From the NCBI RefSeq assembly GCF_037975245.1, contig NC_092576.1:35616611-35680610 (forward strand): 64,000 bases of DNA, given 5' to 3'. This document shows, piece by piece, positions 50,251 through 62,980 of the stretch. Positions within the stretch are counted from its first letter, which is position 1; the number at the start of each line of letters is the position of its first letter. The position numbers were made by a program, and so were the translations under genes. The DNA comes from Apostichopus japonicus (lineage: Eukaryota > Echinodermata > Holothuroidea > Aspidochirotida > Stichopodidae). The notes under the pieces were generated by a model, which made no database searches, was not told where the DNA came from, and worked only from the letters and a program-made list of their open reading frames with translations.

Positions 50251-52560
50251 AAGTATTAGTTAATCGGCCTAATATCTCAGTCCATACAGTGGCGCGATGG
50301 CTTGGCGCACTGTACGAGCTGATGAGCGAGACTCTCTTTTGCATCGCTGGTTCGAACCCCGGTGATGACGTCTTTTGCCGATCTTTTACAGCGTTTGCCT
50401 AGATGGGAAGCTGTAAGTATTAGTTAATCGGCCTAATATCTCAGTCCATACAGTGGCGCGATGGCTTGGCGCACTGTACGAGCTGATGAGCGAGACTCTC
50501 TTTTGCATCGCTGGTTCGAACCCCGGTGATGACGTCTTTTGCCGATCTTTTACAGCGGGTGCCTAGATGGGAAGCTGTAAGTATTAGTTAATCGGCCTAA
50601 TATCTCAGTCCATACAGTGGCGCGATGGCTTGGCGCACTGTACGAGCTGATGAGCGAGACTCTCTTTTGCATCGCTGGTTCGAACCCCGGTGATGACGTC
50701 TTTTGCCGATCTTTTACAGCGGGTGCCTACATGTTAAGCTGTAAGTATTAGTTAATCGGCCTAATATCTCAGTCCATACATTGGCGCGATGGCTTGGCGC
50801 ACTGTACGAGCTGATGAGCGAGACTCTCTTTTGCATCGCTGGTTCGAACCCCGGTGATGACGTCTTTTGCCGATCTTTTACAGCGGGTGCCTACATGTTA
50901 AGCTGTAAGTATCAGTTAATCGGCCTAATATCTCAGTCCTTACAGTGGCGCGATGGCTTGGCGCACTGTACGAGCTGATGAGCGAGACTCTCTTTTGCAT
51001 CGCTGGTTCGAACCCCGGTGATGACGTCTTTTGCCGATCTTTTACAGCGGGTGCCTACATGTTAAGCTGTAAGTATTAGTTAATCGGCCTAATATCTCAG
51101 TCCATACAGTGGCGCGATGGCTTGGCGCACTGTACGAGCTGATGAGCGAGACTCTCTTTTGCATCGCTGGTTCGAACCCCGGTGATGACGTCTTTTGCCG
51201 ATCTTTTACAGCGGGTGCCTACATGTTAAGCTGTAAGTATTAGTTAATCGGCCTAATATCTCAGTCCATACAGTGGCGCGATGGCTTGGCGCACTGTACG
51301 AGCTGATGAGCGAGACTCTCTTTTGCATCGCTGGTTCGAACCCCGGTGATGACGTCTTTTGCCGATCTTTTACAGCGGGTGCCTAGATGGGAAGCTGTAA
51401 GTATTAGTTAATCGGCCTAATATCTCAGTCCATACAGTGGCGCGATGGCTTGGCGCACTGTACGAGCTGATGAGCGAGACTCTCTTTTGCATCGCTGGTT
51501 CGAACCCCGGTGATGACGTCTTTTGCCGATCTTTTACAGCGGGTGCCTACATGTTAAGCTGTAAGTATTAGTTAATCGGCCTAATATCTCAGTCCATACA
51601 TTGGCGCGATGGCTTGGCGCACTGTACGAGCTGATGAGCGAGACTCTCTTTTGCATCGCTGGTTCTAACCCCGGTGATGACGTCTTTTGCCGATCTTTTA
51701 CAGCGGGTGCCTACATGTTAAGCTGTAAGTATCAGTTAATCGGCCTAATATCTCAGTCCTTACAGTGGCGCGATGGCTTGGCGCACTGTACGAGCTGATG
51801 AGCGAGACTCTCTTTTGCATCGCTGGTTCGAACCCCGGTGATGACGTCTTTTACCGATCTTTTACAGCGGGTGCCTACATGTTAAGCTGTAAGTATCAGT
51901 TAATCGGCCTAATATCTCAGTCCTTACAGTGGCGCGATGGCTTGGCGCACTGTACGAGCTGATGAGCGAGACTCTCTTTTGCATCGCTGGTTCGAACCCC
52001 GGTGATGACGTCTTTTGCCGATCTTTTACAGCGGGTGCCTACATGTTAAGCTGTAAGTATTAGTTAATCGGCCTAATATCTCAGTCCTTACAGTGGCGCG
52101 ATGGCTTGGCGCACTGTACAAGCTGATGAGCGAGACTCTCTTTTGCATCGCTGGTTCAAACCCCGGTGATGACGTCTTTTGCCGATCTTTTACAGCGGGT
52201 GCCTACATGGGGTGCTGTAAGTATTAGTTAATCGGCCTAATATCTCAGTCCATACAGTGGCGCGATGGCTTGGCGCACTGTACGAGCTGATGAGCGAGAC
52301 TCTCTTTTGCATCGCTGGTTCAAACCCCGGTGATGACGTCTTTTGCCGATCTTTTACAGCGGGTGCCTACATGGGGTGCTGTAAGTATTAGTTAATCGGC
52401 CTAATATCTCAGTCCATACAGTGGCGCGATGGCTTGGCGCACTGTACGAGCTGATGAGCGAGACTCTCTTTTGCATCGCTGGTTCGAACCCCGGTGATGA
52501 CGTCTTTTGCCGATCTTTTACAGCGGGTGCCTACATGGGAAGCTGTAAGTATTAGTTAAT
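50251..52560 (+). repeat. Second group of CTAGATGGGAAG / GTATCAG modules
   Basis: Modules of the 47-kb type at 50757 and 51577 (820 bp apart). The second has two successive GTATCAG/GTCCTTACAG monomers. GGTTCTAACC at 51661 destroys one B box. GGTTCAAACC occurs twice in succession (about 52154 and 52318). Confidence 0.88.
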
Positions 52561-55500
52561 CGGCCTAATATCTCAGTCCATACAGTGGCGCGATGGCTTG
52601 GCGCACTGTACGAGCTGATGAGCGAGACTCTCTTTTGCATCGGTGGTTCGAACCCCGGTGATGACGTCTTTTGCCGATCTTTTACAGCGGGTGCCTACAT
52701 GGGGTGCTGTAAGTATTAGTTATTCGGCCTAATATCTCAGTCCATACAGTGGCGCGATGGCTTGGCGCACTGTGCGAGCTGATGAGCGAGACTCTCTTTT
52801 GCATCGGTGGTTCGAACCCCGGTGATGACGTCTTTTGCCGATCTTTTTACAGCGGGTGCCTACATGGGGAGCTGTAAGCATTAGTTATTCGGCCTAATAT
52901 CTCAGTCCATACAGTGGCGCGATGGCTTGGCGCACTGTCCGAGCTGATGAGCGAGACTCTCTTTTGCATCGCTGGTTCGAATCCCGGTGATGACGTCTTT
53001 TGCCGATCTTTTACAGCGTGTGCCTACATGGGGAGCTGTAAGTATTAGTTAATCGGCCTAATATCTCAGTCCATACAGTGGCGCGATGGCTTGGCGCACT
53101 GTACGAGCTGATGAGCGAGACTCTCTTTTGCATCGCTGGTTCGAAACCCGGTGATGACGTCTTTTGCCGATCTTTTACAGCGGGTGCCTACATGGGGAGC
53201 TGTAAGTATTAGTTAATCGGCCTAATATCTCAGTCCATACAGTGGCGCAATGGCTTGGCGCACTGTACGAGCTGATGAGCGAGACTCTCTTTTGCATCGC
53301 TGGTTCGAACCCCGGTGATGACGTCTTTTGCCGATCTTTTACAGCGAGTGCCTATATGGGAAGCTGTAAGTATTAGTTAATCGGCCTAATATCTCAGTCC
53401 ATACAGTGGCGCGATGGCTTGGCGCACTGTACGAGCTGATGAGCGAGACTCTCTTTTGCATCGCTGGTTCGAACCCCGGTGATGACGTCTTTTGCCGATC
53501 TTTTACAGCGGGTGCCTACATGGGGAGCTGTAAGTATTAGTTAATCGGCCTAATATCTCAGTCCATACAGTGGCGCGATGGCTTGGCGCACTGTACGAGC
53601 TGATGAGCGAGACTCTCTTTTGCATCGCTGGTTCGAACCCCGGTGATGACGTCTTTTGCCGATCTTTTACAGCGGGTGCCTACATGTTAAGCTGTAAGTA
53701 TTAGTTAATCGGCCTAATATCTCAGTCCATACAGTGGCGCGATGGCTTGGCGCACTGTACGAGCTGATGAGCGAGACTCTCTTTTGCATCGCTGGTTCGA
53801 ACCCCGGTGATGACGTCTTTTGCCGATCTTTTACAGCGGGTGCCTACATGGGGAGCTGTAAGTATTAGTTAATCGGCCTAATATCTCAGTCCATACAGTG
53901 GCGCGATGGCTTGGCGCACTGTACGAGCTGATGAGCGAGACTCTCTTTTGCATCGCTGGTTCGAACCCCGGTGATGACGTCTTTTGCCGATCTTTTACAG
54001 CGGGTGCCTACATGTTAAGCTGTAAGTATTAGTTAATCGGCCTAATATCTCAGTCCATACAGTGGCGCGATGGCTTGGCGCACTGTACGAGCTGATGAGC
54101 GAGACTCTCTTTTGCATCGCTGGTTCGAAACCCGGTGATGACGTCTTTTGCCGATCTTTTACAGCGGGTGCCTACATGTTAAGCTGTAAGTATTAGTTAA
54201 TCGGCCTAATATCTCAGTCCATACAGTGGCGCGATGGCTTGGCGCACTGTACGAGCTGATGAGCGAGACTCTCTTTTGCATCGCTGGTTCGAAACCCGGT
54301 GATGACGTCTTTTGCCGTTCTTTTACAGCGGGTGCCTATATGGGGAGCTGTAAGTATTAGTTAATCGGCATAATATCTTAGTCCATACAGTGGCGCGATG
54401 GCTTGGCGCACTGTACAAGCTGATGAGCGAGACTCTCTTTTGCATCGCTGGTTCGAAACCCGGTGATGACGTCTTTTGCCGTTCTTTTACAGCGGGTGCC
54501 TATATGGGGAGCTGTAAGTATTAGTTAATCGGCATAATATCTCAGTCCATACAGTGGCGCGATGGCTTGGCGCACTGTACGAGCTGATGAGCGAGACTCT
54601 CTTTTGCATCGCTGGTTCGAAACCCGGTGATGACGTCTTTTGCCGTTCTTTTACAGCGGGTGCCTACATGGGGAGCTGTAAGTATTAGTTAATCGGCATA
54701 ATATCTTAGTCCATACAGTGGCGCGATGGCTTGGCGCACTGTACGAGCTGATGAGCGAGACTCTCTTTTGCATCGCTGGTTCGAAACCCGGTGATGACGT
54801 CTTTTGCCGTTCTTTTACAGCGGGTGCCTATATGGGGAGCTGTAAGTATTAGTTAATCGGCATAATATCTTAGTCCATACAGTGGCGCGATGGCTTGGCG
54901 CACTGTACAAGCTGATGAGCGAGACTCTCTTTTGCATCGCTGGTTCGAAACCCGGTGATGACGTCTTTTGCCGTTCTTTTACAGCGGGTGCCTATATGGG
55001 GAGCTGTAAGTATTAGTTAATCGGCATAATATCTCAGTCCATACAGTGGCGCGATGGCTTGGCGCACTGTACGAGCTGATGAGCGAGACTCTCTTTTGCA
55101 TCGCTGGTTCGAAACCCGGTGATGACGTCTTTTGCCGATCTTTTACAGCGGGTGCCTACATGGGTAGCTGTAAGTATTAGTTAATCGGCATAATATCTCA
55201 GTCCATACAGTGGCGCGATGGCTTGGCGCACTGTACGAGCTGATGAGCGAGACTCTCTTTTGCATCGCTGGTTCGAACCCCGGTGATGACGTCTTTTGCC
55301 GATCTTTTACAGCGGGTGCCTACATGGGGAGCTGTAATTATTAGTTAATCGGCCTAATATCTCAGTCCATACAGTGGCGCGATGGCTTGGCGCACTGTAC
55401 GAGCTGATGAGCGAGACTCTCTTTTGCATCGCTGGTTCGAACCCCGGTGATGACGTCTTTTGCCGATCTTTTACAGCGGGTGCCTACATGGGGAGCTGTA

Positions 55501-56000
55501 AGTATTAGTTAATCGGCCTAATATCTCAGTCCATACAGTGGCGCGATGGCTTGGCGCACTGTACGAGCTGATGAGCGAGACTCTCTTTTGCATCGCTGGT
55601 TCGAACCCCGGTGATGACGTCTTTTGCCGATCTTTTACAGCGGGTGCCTACATGGGGAGCTGTAAGTATTAGTTAATCGGCCTAATATCTCAGTCCATAC
55701 AGTGGCGCGATGGCTTGGCGCACTGTACGAGCTGATGAGCGAGACTCTCTTTTGCATCGCTGGTTCGAACCCCGGTGATGACGTCTTTTGCCGATCTTTT
55801 ACAGCGGGTGCCTACATGTTAAGCTGTAAGTATTAGTTAATCGGCCTAATATCTTAGTCCATACAGTGGCGCGATGGCTTGGCGCACTGTACGAGCTGAT
55901 GAGCGAGACTCTCTTTTGCATCGCTGGTTCGAACCCCGGTGATGACGTCTTTTGCCGATCTTTTACAGCGGGTGCCTACATGTTAAGCTGTAAGTATTAG
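52561..56000 (+). repeat. Copy of 48.6-49.9 kb joined to a copy of 44-46.6 kb
   Basis: The first part repeats 48621 onward without the 166-bp monomer; from about 53.5 kb it follows 44.6 kb onward. The CGGCATAATA cluster is longer here: tags CTTAGTCC at 54366 and 54858 are 492 bp (three monomers) apart and TACAAGCTG recurs with them, showing a local 3-mer duplication. Confidence 0.88.
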
Positions 56001-59000
56001 TTAATCGGCCTAATATCTCAGTCCATACAGTGGCGCGATGGCTTGGCGCACTGTACGAGCTGATGAGCGAGACTCTCTTTTGCATCGCTGGTTCGAACCC
56101 CGGTGATGACGTCTTTTGCCGATCTTTTACAGCGGGTGCCTAGATGGGAAGCTGTAAGTATTAGTTAATCGGCCTAATATCTCAGTCCATACAGTGGCGC
56201 GATGGCTTGGCGCACTGTACGAGCTGATGAGCGAGACTCTCTTTTGCATCGCTGGTTCGAACCCCGGTGATGACGTCTTTTGCCGATCTTTTACAGCGGG
56301 TGCCTAGATGGGAAGCTGTAAGTATTAGTTAATCGGCCTAATATCTCAGTCCATACAGTGGCGCGATGGCTTGGCGCACTGTACGAGCTGATGAGCGAGA
56401 CTCTCTTTTGCATCGCTGGTTCGAACCCCGGTGATGACGTCTTTTGCCGATCTTTTACAGCGGGTGCCTACATGTTAAGCTGTAAGTATTAGTTAATCGG
56501 CCTAATATCTCAGTCCATACATTGGCGCGATGGCTTGGCGCACTGTACGAGCTGATGAGCGAGACTCTCTTTTGCATCGCTGGTTCGAACCCCGGTGATG
56601 ACGTCTTTTGCCGATCTTTTACAGCGGGTGCCTACATGTTAAGCTGTAAGTATCAGTTAATCGGCCTAATATCTCAGTCCTTACAGTGGCGCGATGGCTT
56701 GGCGCACTGTACGAGCTGATGAGCGAGACTCTCTTTTGCATCGCTGGTTCGAACCCCGGTGATGACGTCTTTTGCCGATCTTTTACAGCGGGTGCCTACA
56801 TGGGGTGCTGTAAGTATTAGTTATTCGGCCTAATATCTCAGTCCATACAGTGGCGCGATGGCTTGGCGCACTGTGCGAGCTGATGAGCGAGACTCTCTTT
56901 TGCATCGCAGGTTCGAACCCCGGTGATGACGTCTTTTGCCGATCTTTTACAGCGGGTGCCTACATGGGGTGCTGTAAGTATTAGTTATTCGGCCTAATAT
57001 CTCAGTCCATACAGTGGCGCGATGGCTTGGCGCACTGTGCGAGCTGATGAGCGAGACTCTCTTTTGCATCGGTGGTTCGAACCCCGGTGATGACGTCTTT
57101 TGCCGATCTTTTTACAGCGGGTGCCTACATGGGGAGCTGTAAGTATTAGTTAATCGGCATAATATCTCAGTCCATACAGTGGCGCGATGGCTTGGCGCAC
57201 TGTACGAGCTGATGAGCGAGACTCTCTTTTGCATCGCAGGTTCGAACCCCGGTGATGACGTCTTTTGCCGATCTTTTACAGCGGGTACCTACATGTTAAG
57301 CTGTAAGTATTAGTTATTCGGTCTAATATCTCAGTCCATACAGTGGCGCGATGGCTTGGCGCACTGTGCGAGCTGATGAGCGAGACTCTCTTTTGCATCG
57401 CTGGTTCGAACCCCGGTGATGACGTCTTTTGCCGATCTTTTACAACGGGTGCCTACATGGGGGGTGCTGTAAGTATTAGTTATTCGGCCTAATATCTCAG
57501 TCCATACAGTGGCGCGATGGCTTGGCGCACTGTACGAGCTGATGAGCGAGACTCTCTTTTGCATCGCTGGTTCGAAACCCGGTGATGACGTCTTTTGCCG
57601 ATCTTTTACAACGGGTGCCTACATGGGGTGCTGTAAGTATTAGTTGATCGGCTTAATATCTCAGTCCATACAGTGGCGCGATGGCTTGGCGCACTGTACG
57701 AGCTGATGAGCGAGACTCTCTTTTGCATCGCTGGTTCGAAACCCGGTGATGACGTCTTTTGCCGATCTTTTACAGCGGGTGCCTACATGGGGAGCTGTAA
57801 GTATTAGTTGATCGGCCTAATATCTCAGTCCATACAGTGGCGCGATGGCTTGGCGCACTGTACGAGCTGATGAGCGAGACTCTCTTTTGCATCGCTGGTT
57901 CGAACCCCGGTGATGACGTCTTTTGCCGATCTTTTACAGCGGGTGCCTATATGGGAAGCTGTAAGTATTAGTTAATCGGCCTAATATCTCAGTCCATACA
58001 GTGGCGCAATGGCTTGGCGCACTGTACGAGCTGATGAGCGAGACTTTTTTTTTGCATCGCTGGTTCGAACCCCGGTGATGACGTCTTTTGCCGATCTTTT
58101 ACAGCGAGTGCCTACATGTTAAGCTGTAAGTATTAGTTAATCGGCCTAATATCTCTGTCCATACAGTGGCGCGATGGCTTGGCGCACTGTACGAGCTGAT
58201 GAGCGAGACTTTTTTTTTGCATCGCTGGTTCGAACCCCGGTGATGACGTCTTTTGCCGATCTTTTACAGCGGGTGCCTACATGTTAAGCTGTAAGTATTA
58301 GTTAATCGGCTTAATATCTCAGTCCATACAGTGGCGCGATGGCTTGGCGCACTGTACGAGCTGATGAGCGAGACTCTCTTTTGCATCGCTGGTTCGAAAC
58401 CCGGTGATGACGTCTTTTGCCGTTCTTTTACAGCGGGTGCCTATATGGGGAGCTGTAAGTATTAGTTAATCGGCATAATATCTCAGTCCATACAGTGGCG
58501 CGATGGCTTGGCGCACTGTACGAGCTGATGAGCGAGACTCTCTTTTGCATCGCTGGTTCGAACCCCGGTGATGACGTCTTTTGCCGTTCTTTTACAGCGG
58601 GTGCCTACATGGGGAGCTGTAAGTATTAGTTAATCGGCCTAATATCTCAGTCCATACAGTGGCGCGATGGCTTGGCGCACTGTACGAGCTGATGAGCGAG
58701 ACTCTCTTTTGCATCGCTGGTTCGAACCCCGGTGATGACGTCTTTTGCCGATCTTTTACAGCGGGTGCCTACATGGGGAGCTGTAAGTATTAGTTAATCG
58801 GCCTAATATCTCAGTCCATACAGTGGCGCGATGGCTTGGCGCACTGTACGAGCTGATGAGCGAGACTCTCTTTTGCATCGCTGGTTCGAACCCCGGTGAT
58901 GACGTCTTTTGCCGATCTTTTACAACGGGTGCCTACATGGGGTGTGCTGTAAGTATTAGTTATTCGGCCTAATATCTCAGTCCATACAGTGGCGCGATGG

Positions 59001-59630
59001 CTTGGCGCACTGTACGAGCTGATGAGCGAGACTCTCTTTTGCATCGCTGGTTCGAACCCCGGTGATGACGTCTTTTGCCGATCTTTTACAACGGGTGCCT
59101 ACATGGGGTGCTGTAAGTATTAGTTAATCGGCCTAATATCTCAGTCCATACAGTGGCGCGATGGCTTGGCGCACTGTACGAGCTGATGAGCGAGACTCTC
59201 TTTTGCATCGCTGGTTCGAACCCCGGTGATGACGTCTTTTGCCGATCTTTTACAGCGGGTGCCTACATGGGGAGCTGTAAGTATTAGTTAATCGGCCTAA
59301 TATCTCAGTCCATACAGTGGCGCGATGGCTTGGCGCACTGTACGAGCTGATGAGCGAGACTCTCTTTTGCATCGCTGGTTCGAACCCCGGTGATGACGTC
59401 TTTTGCCGATCTTTTACAACGGGTGCCTACATGGGGGGTGCTGTAAGTATTAGTTATTCGGCCTAATATCTCAGTCCATACAGTGGCGCGATGGCTTGGC
59501 GCACTGTACGAGCTGATGAGCGAGACTCTCTTTTGCATCGCTGGTTCGAACCCCGGTGATGACGTCTTTTGCCGATCTTTTACAACGGGTGCCTACATGG
59601 GGTGCTGTAAGTATTAGTTGATCGGCTTAA
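56001..59630 (+). repeat. Mixed monomers with ACAACGGG, 166-bp and T9 variants
   Basis: Includes the 47-kb-type module at 56498. Two-base insertions at the variable site occur near 57459, 58939 and 59432 (CATGGGGGGTGCTG or CATGGGGTGTGCTG), always in ACAACGGG monomers followed by a GTTATTCGG tail. Two adjacent monomers have T9 between the A and B boxes (58045-58053 and 58210-58218). Minus-strand 77-codon frames across the 166-bp units are by-products of the length change. Confidence 0.88.
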
Positions 59631-62400
59631 TATCTCAGTCCATACAGTGGCGCGATGGCTTGGCGCACTGTACGAGCTGATGAGCGAGACTCTCTTTTGC
59701 ATCGCTGGTTCGAACCCCGGTGATGACGTCTTTTGCCGATCTTTTACAGCGGGTGCCTACATGTTAAGCTGTAAGTATTAGTTAATCGGCCTAATATCTC
59801 AGTCCATACAGTGGCGCGATGGCTTGGCGCACTGTACGAGCTGATGAGCGAGACTCTCTTTTGCATCGCTATTTCGAACCCCGGTGATGACGTCTTTTGC
59901 CGATCTTTTACAGCGGGTGCCTACATGGGAAGCTGTAAGTATTAGTTAATCGGCCTAATATCTCAGTCCATACAGTGGCGCGATGGCTTGGCGCACTGTA
60001 CGAGCTGATGAGCGAGACTCTCTTTTGCATCGCTGGTTCGAACCCCGGTGATGACGTCTTTTGCCGATCTTTTACAGCGGGTGCCTACATGTTAAGCTGT
60101 AAGTATTAGTTAATCGGCCTAATATCTCAGTCCATACATTGGCGCGATGGCTTGGCGCACTGTACGAGCTGATGAGCGAGACTCTCTTTTGCATCGCTGG
60201 TTCGAACCCCGGTGATGACGTCTTTTGCCGATCTTTTACAGCGGGTGCCTACATGTTAAGCTGTAAGTATTAGTTAATCGGCCTAATATCTCAGTCCATA
60301 CAGTGGCGCGATGGCTTGGCGCACTGTACGAGCTGATGAGCGAGACTCTCTTTTGCATCGCTGGTTCGAAACCCGGTGATGACGTCTTTTGCCGATCTTT
60401 TACAGCGGGTGCCTACATGTTAAGCTGTAAGTATTAGTTAATCGGCCTAATATCTCAGTCCATACAGTGGCGCGATGGCTTGGCGCACTGTACGAGCTGA
60501 TGAGCGAGACTCTCTTTTGCATCGCTGGTTCGAAACCCGGTGATGACGTCTTTTGCCGATCTTTTTACAGCGGGTGCCTACATGTTAAGCTGTAAGTATT
60601 AGTTAATCGGCCTAATATCTCAGTCCATACAGTGGCGCGATGGCTTGGCGCACTGTACGAGCTGATGAGCGAGACTCTCTTTTGCATCGCTGGTTCGAAC
60701 CCCGGTGATGACGTCTTTTGCCGATCTTTTACAGCGGGTGCCTACATGGGGAGCTGTAAGTATTAGTTAATCGGCCTAATATCTCAGTCCATACAGTGGC
60801 GCGATGGCTTGGCGCACTGTACGAGCTGATGAGCGAGACTCTCTTTTGCATCGCTGGTTCGAACCCCGGTGATGACGTCTTTTGCCGATCTTTTACAGCG
60901 AGTGCCTATATGGGAAGCTGTAAGTATTAGTTAATCGGCCTAATATCTCAGTCCATACAGTGGCGCGATGGCTTGGCGCACTGTACGAGCTGATGAGCGA
61001 GACTCTCTTTTGCATCGCTGGTTCGAACCCCGGTGATGACGTCTTTTGCCGATCTTTTACAGCGGGTGCCTACATGTTAAGCTGTAAGTATTAGTTAATC
61101 GGCCTAATATCTCAGTCCATACATTGGCGCGATGGCTTGGCGCACTGTACGAGCTGATGAGCGAGACTCTCTTTTGCATCGCTGGTTCGAACCCCGGTGA
61201 TGACGTCTTTTGCCGATCTTTTACAGCGGGTGCCTACATGTTCAGCTGTAAGTATTAGTTAATCGGCCTAATATCTCTGTCCATACAGTGGCGCGATGGC
61301 TTGGCGCACTGTACGAGCTGATGAGCGAGACTCTCTTTTGCATCGCTGGTTCGAACCCCGGTGATGACGTCTTTTGCCGATCTTTTACAGCGGGTGCCTA
61401 CATGTTAAGCTGTAAGTATTAGTTAATCGGCCTAATATCTCAGTCCATACAGTGGCGCGATGGCTTGGCGCACTGTACGAGCTGATGAGCGAGACTCTCT
61501 TTTGCATCGCTGGTTCGAACCCCGGTGATGACGTCTTTTGCCGATCTTTTACAGCGGGTGCCTACATGTTAAGCTGTAAGTATTAGTTAATCGGCCTAAT
61601 ATCTCAGTCCATACATCGGCGCGATGGCTTGGCGCACTGTACGAGCTGATGAGCGAGACTCTCTTTTGCATCGCTGGTTCGAACCCCGGTGATGACGTCT
61701 TTTGCCGATCTTTTACAGCGGGTGCCTACATGTTAAGCTGTAAGTATTAGTTAATCGGCCTAATATCTCAGTCCATACATTGGCGCGATGGCTTGGCGCA
61801 CTGTACGAGCTGATGAGCGAGACTCTCTTTTGCATCGCTGGTTCGAACCCCGGTGATGACGTCTTTTGCCGATCTTTTACAGCGAGTGCCTATATGGGAA
61901 GCTGTAAGTATTAGTTAATCGGCCTAATATCTCAGTCCATACAGTGGCGCGATGGCTTGGCGCACTGTACGAGCTGATGAGCGAGACTCTCTTTTGCATC
62001 GCTGGTTCGAACCCCGGTGATGACGTCTTTTGCCGATCTTTTACAGCGGGTGCCTACATGTTAAGCTGTAAGTATTAGTTAATCGGCCTAATATCTCAGT
62101 CCATACATTGGCGCGATGGCTTGGCGCACTGTACGAGCTGATGAGCGAGACTCTCTTTTGCATCGCTGGTTCGAACCCCGGTGATGACGTCTTTTGCCGA
62201 TCTTTTACAGCGGGTGCCTACATGTTCAGCTGTAAGTATTAGTTAATCGGCCTAATATCTCTGTCCATACAGTGGCGCGATGGCTTGGCGCACTGTACGA
62301 GCTGATGAGCGAGACTCTCTTTTGCATCGCTGGTTCGAACCCCGGTGATGACGTCTTTTGCCGATCTTTTACAGCGGGTGCCTACATGTTAAGCTGTAAG
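59631..62400 (+). repeat. Six-monomer periodicity (984 bp) approaching consensus
   Basis: CATGTTCAGCTG at 61237 and 62221 and the following ATCTCTGTCC are exactly 984 bp (6 x 164) apart. ACATTGG monomers and AGTGCCTATATGGG monomers recur in the same order. All but one monomer is 164 bp (one T5 near 60560). Confidence 0.88.
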
Positions 62401-62923
62401 TATTAGTTAATCGGCCTAATATCTCAGTCCATACAGTGGCGCGATGGCTTGGCGCACTGTACGAGCTGATGAGCGAGACTCTCTTTTGCATCGCTGGTTC
62501 GAACCCCGGTGATGACGTCTTTTGCCGATCTTTTACAGCGGGTGCCTACATGTTAAGCTGTAAGTATTAGTTAATCGGCCTAATATCTCAGTCCATACAT
62601 TGGCGCGATGGCTTGGCGCACTGTACGAGCTGATGAGCGAGACTCTCTTTTGCATCGCTGGTTCGAACCCCGGTGATGACGTCTTTTGCCGATCTTTTAC
62701 AGCGGGTGCCTACATGTTAAGCTGTAAGTATTAGTTAATCGGCCTAATATCTCAGTCCATACATTGGCGCGATGGCTTGGCGCACTGTACGAGCTGATGA
62801 GCGAGACTCTCTTTTGCATCGCTGGTTCGAACCCCGGTGATGACGTCTTTTGCCGATCTTTTACAGCGGGTGCCTACATGTTAAGCTGTAAGTATTAGTT
62901 AATCGGCCTAATATCTCAGTCCA

Positions 62924-62953
62924 TACAGTGGCGCGATGGCTTGGCGCACTGTA
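62924..62953 (+). other. Conserved hairpin 1 over the D-arm region (example copy)
   Basis: TACAGT (positions 21-26) pairs with ACTGTA (45-50) and GCGC (28-31) pairs with GCGC (41-44). This gives a 10-bp stem with one bulged G and a 9-nt loop, GATGGCTTG. The inner four pairs are what a tRNA D stem would be; the outer six extend it beyond a tRNA. Subfamily variants affect it: G at position 50 gives a wobble with T21, while T at 25 and A at 26 each cost one pair. DNA cruciform or RNA folding is possible; neither is demonstrated. Confidence 0.65.
62929..62939 (+). promoter_or_regulatory. Pol III A-box-like motif (example copy)
   Basis: TGGCGCGATGG matches the consensus TGGCNNAGTGG at 9 of 11 positions; the AG dinucleotide is inverted to GA. 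It lies at monomer positions 26-36 and recurs at each monomer. Recurrent variants damage it in some subfamilies: TGGCCCGATGG (for example 30603-30615 and 34873-34885) and AGGCGCGATGG (for example 30770, 38318 and 39631). No transcription is shown by the sequence alone. Confidence 0.6.
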
Positions 62954-62980
62954 CGAGCTGATGAGCGAGACTCTCTTTTG

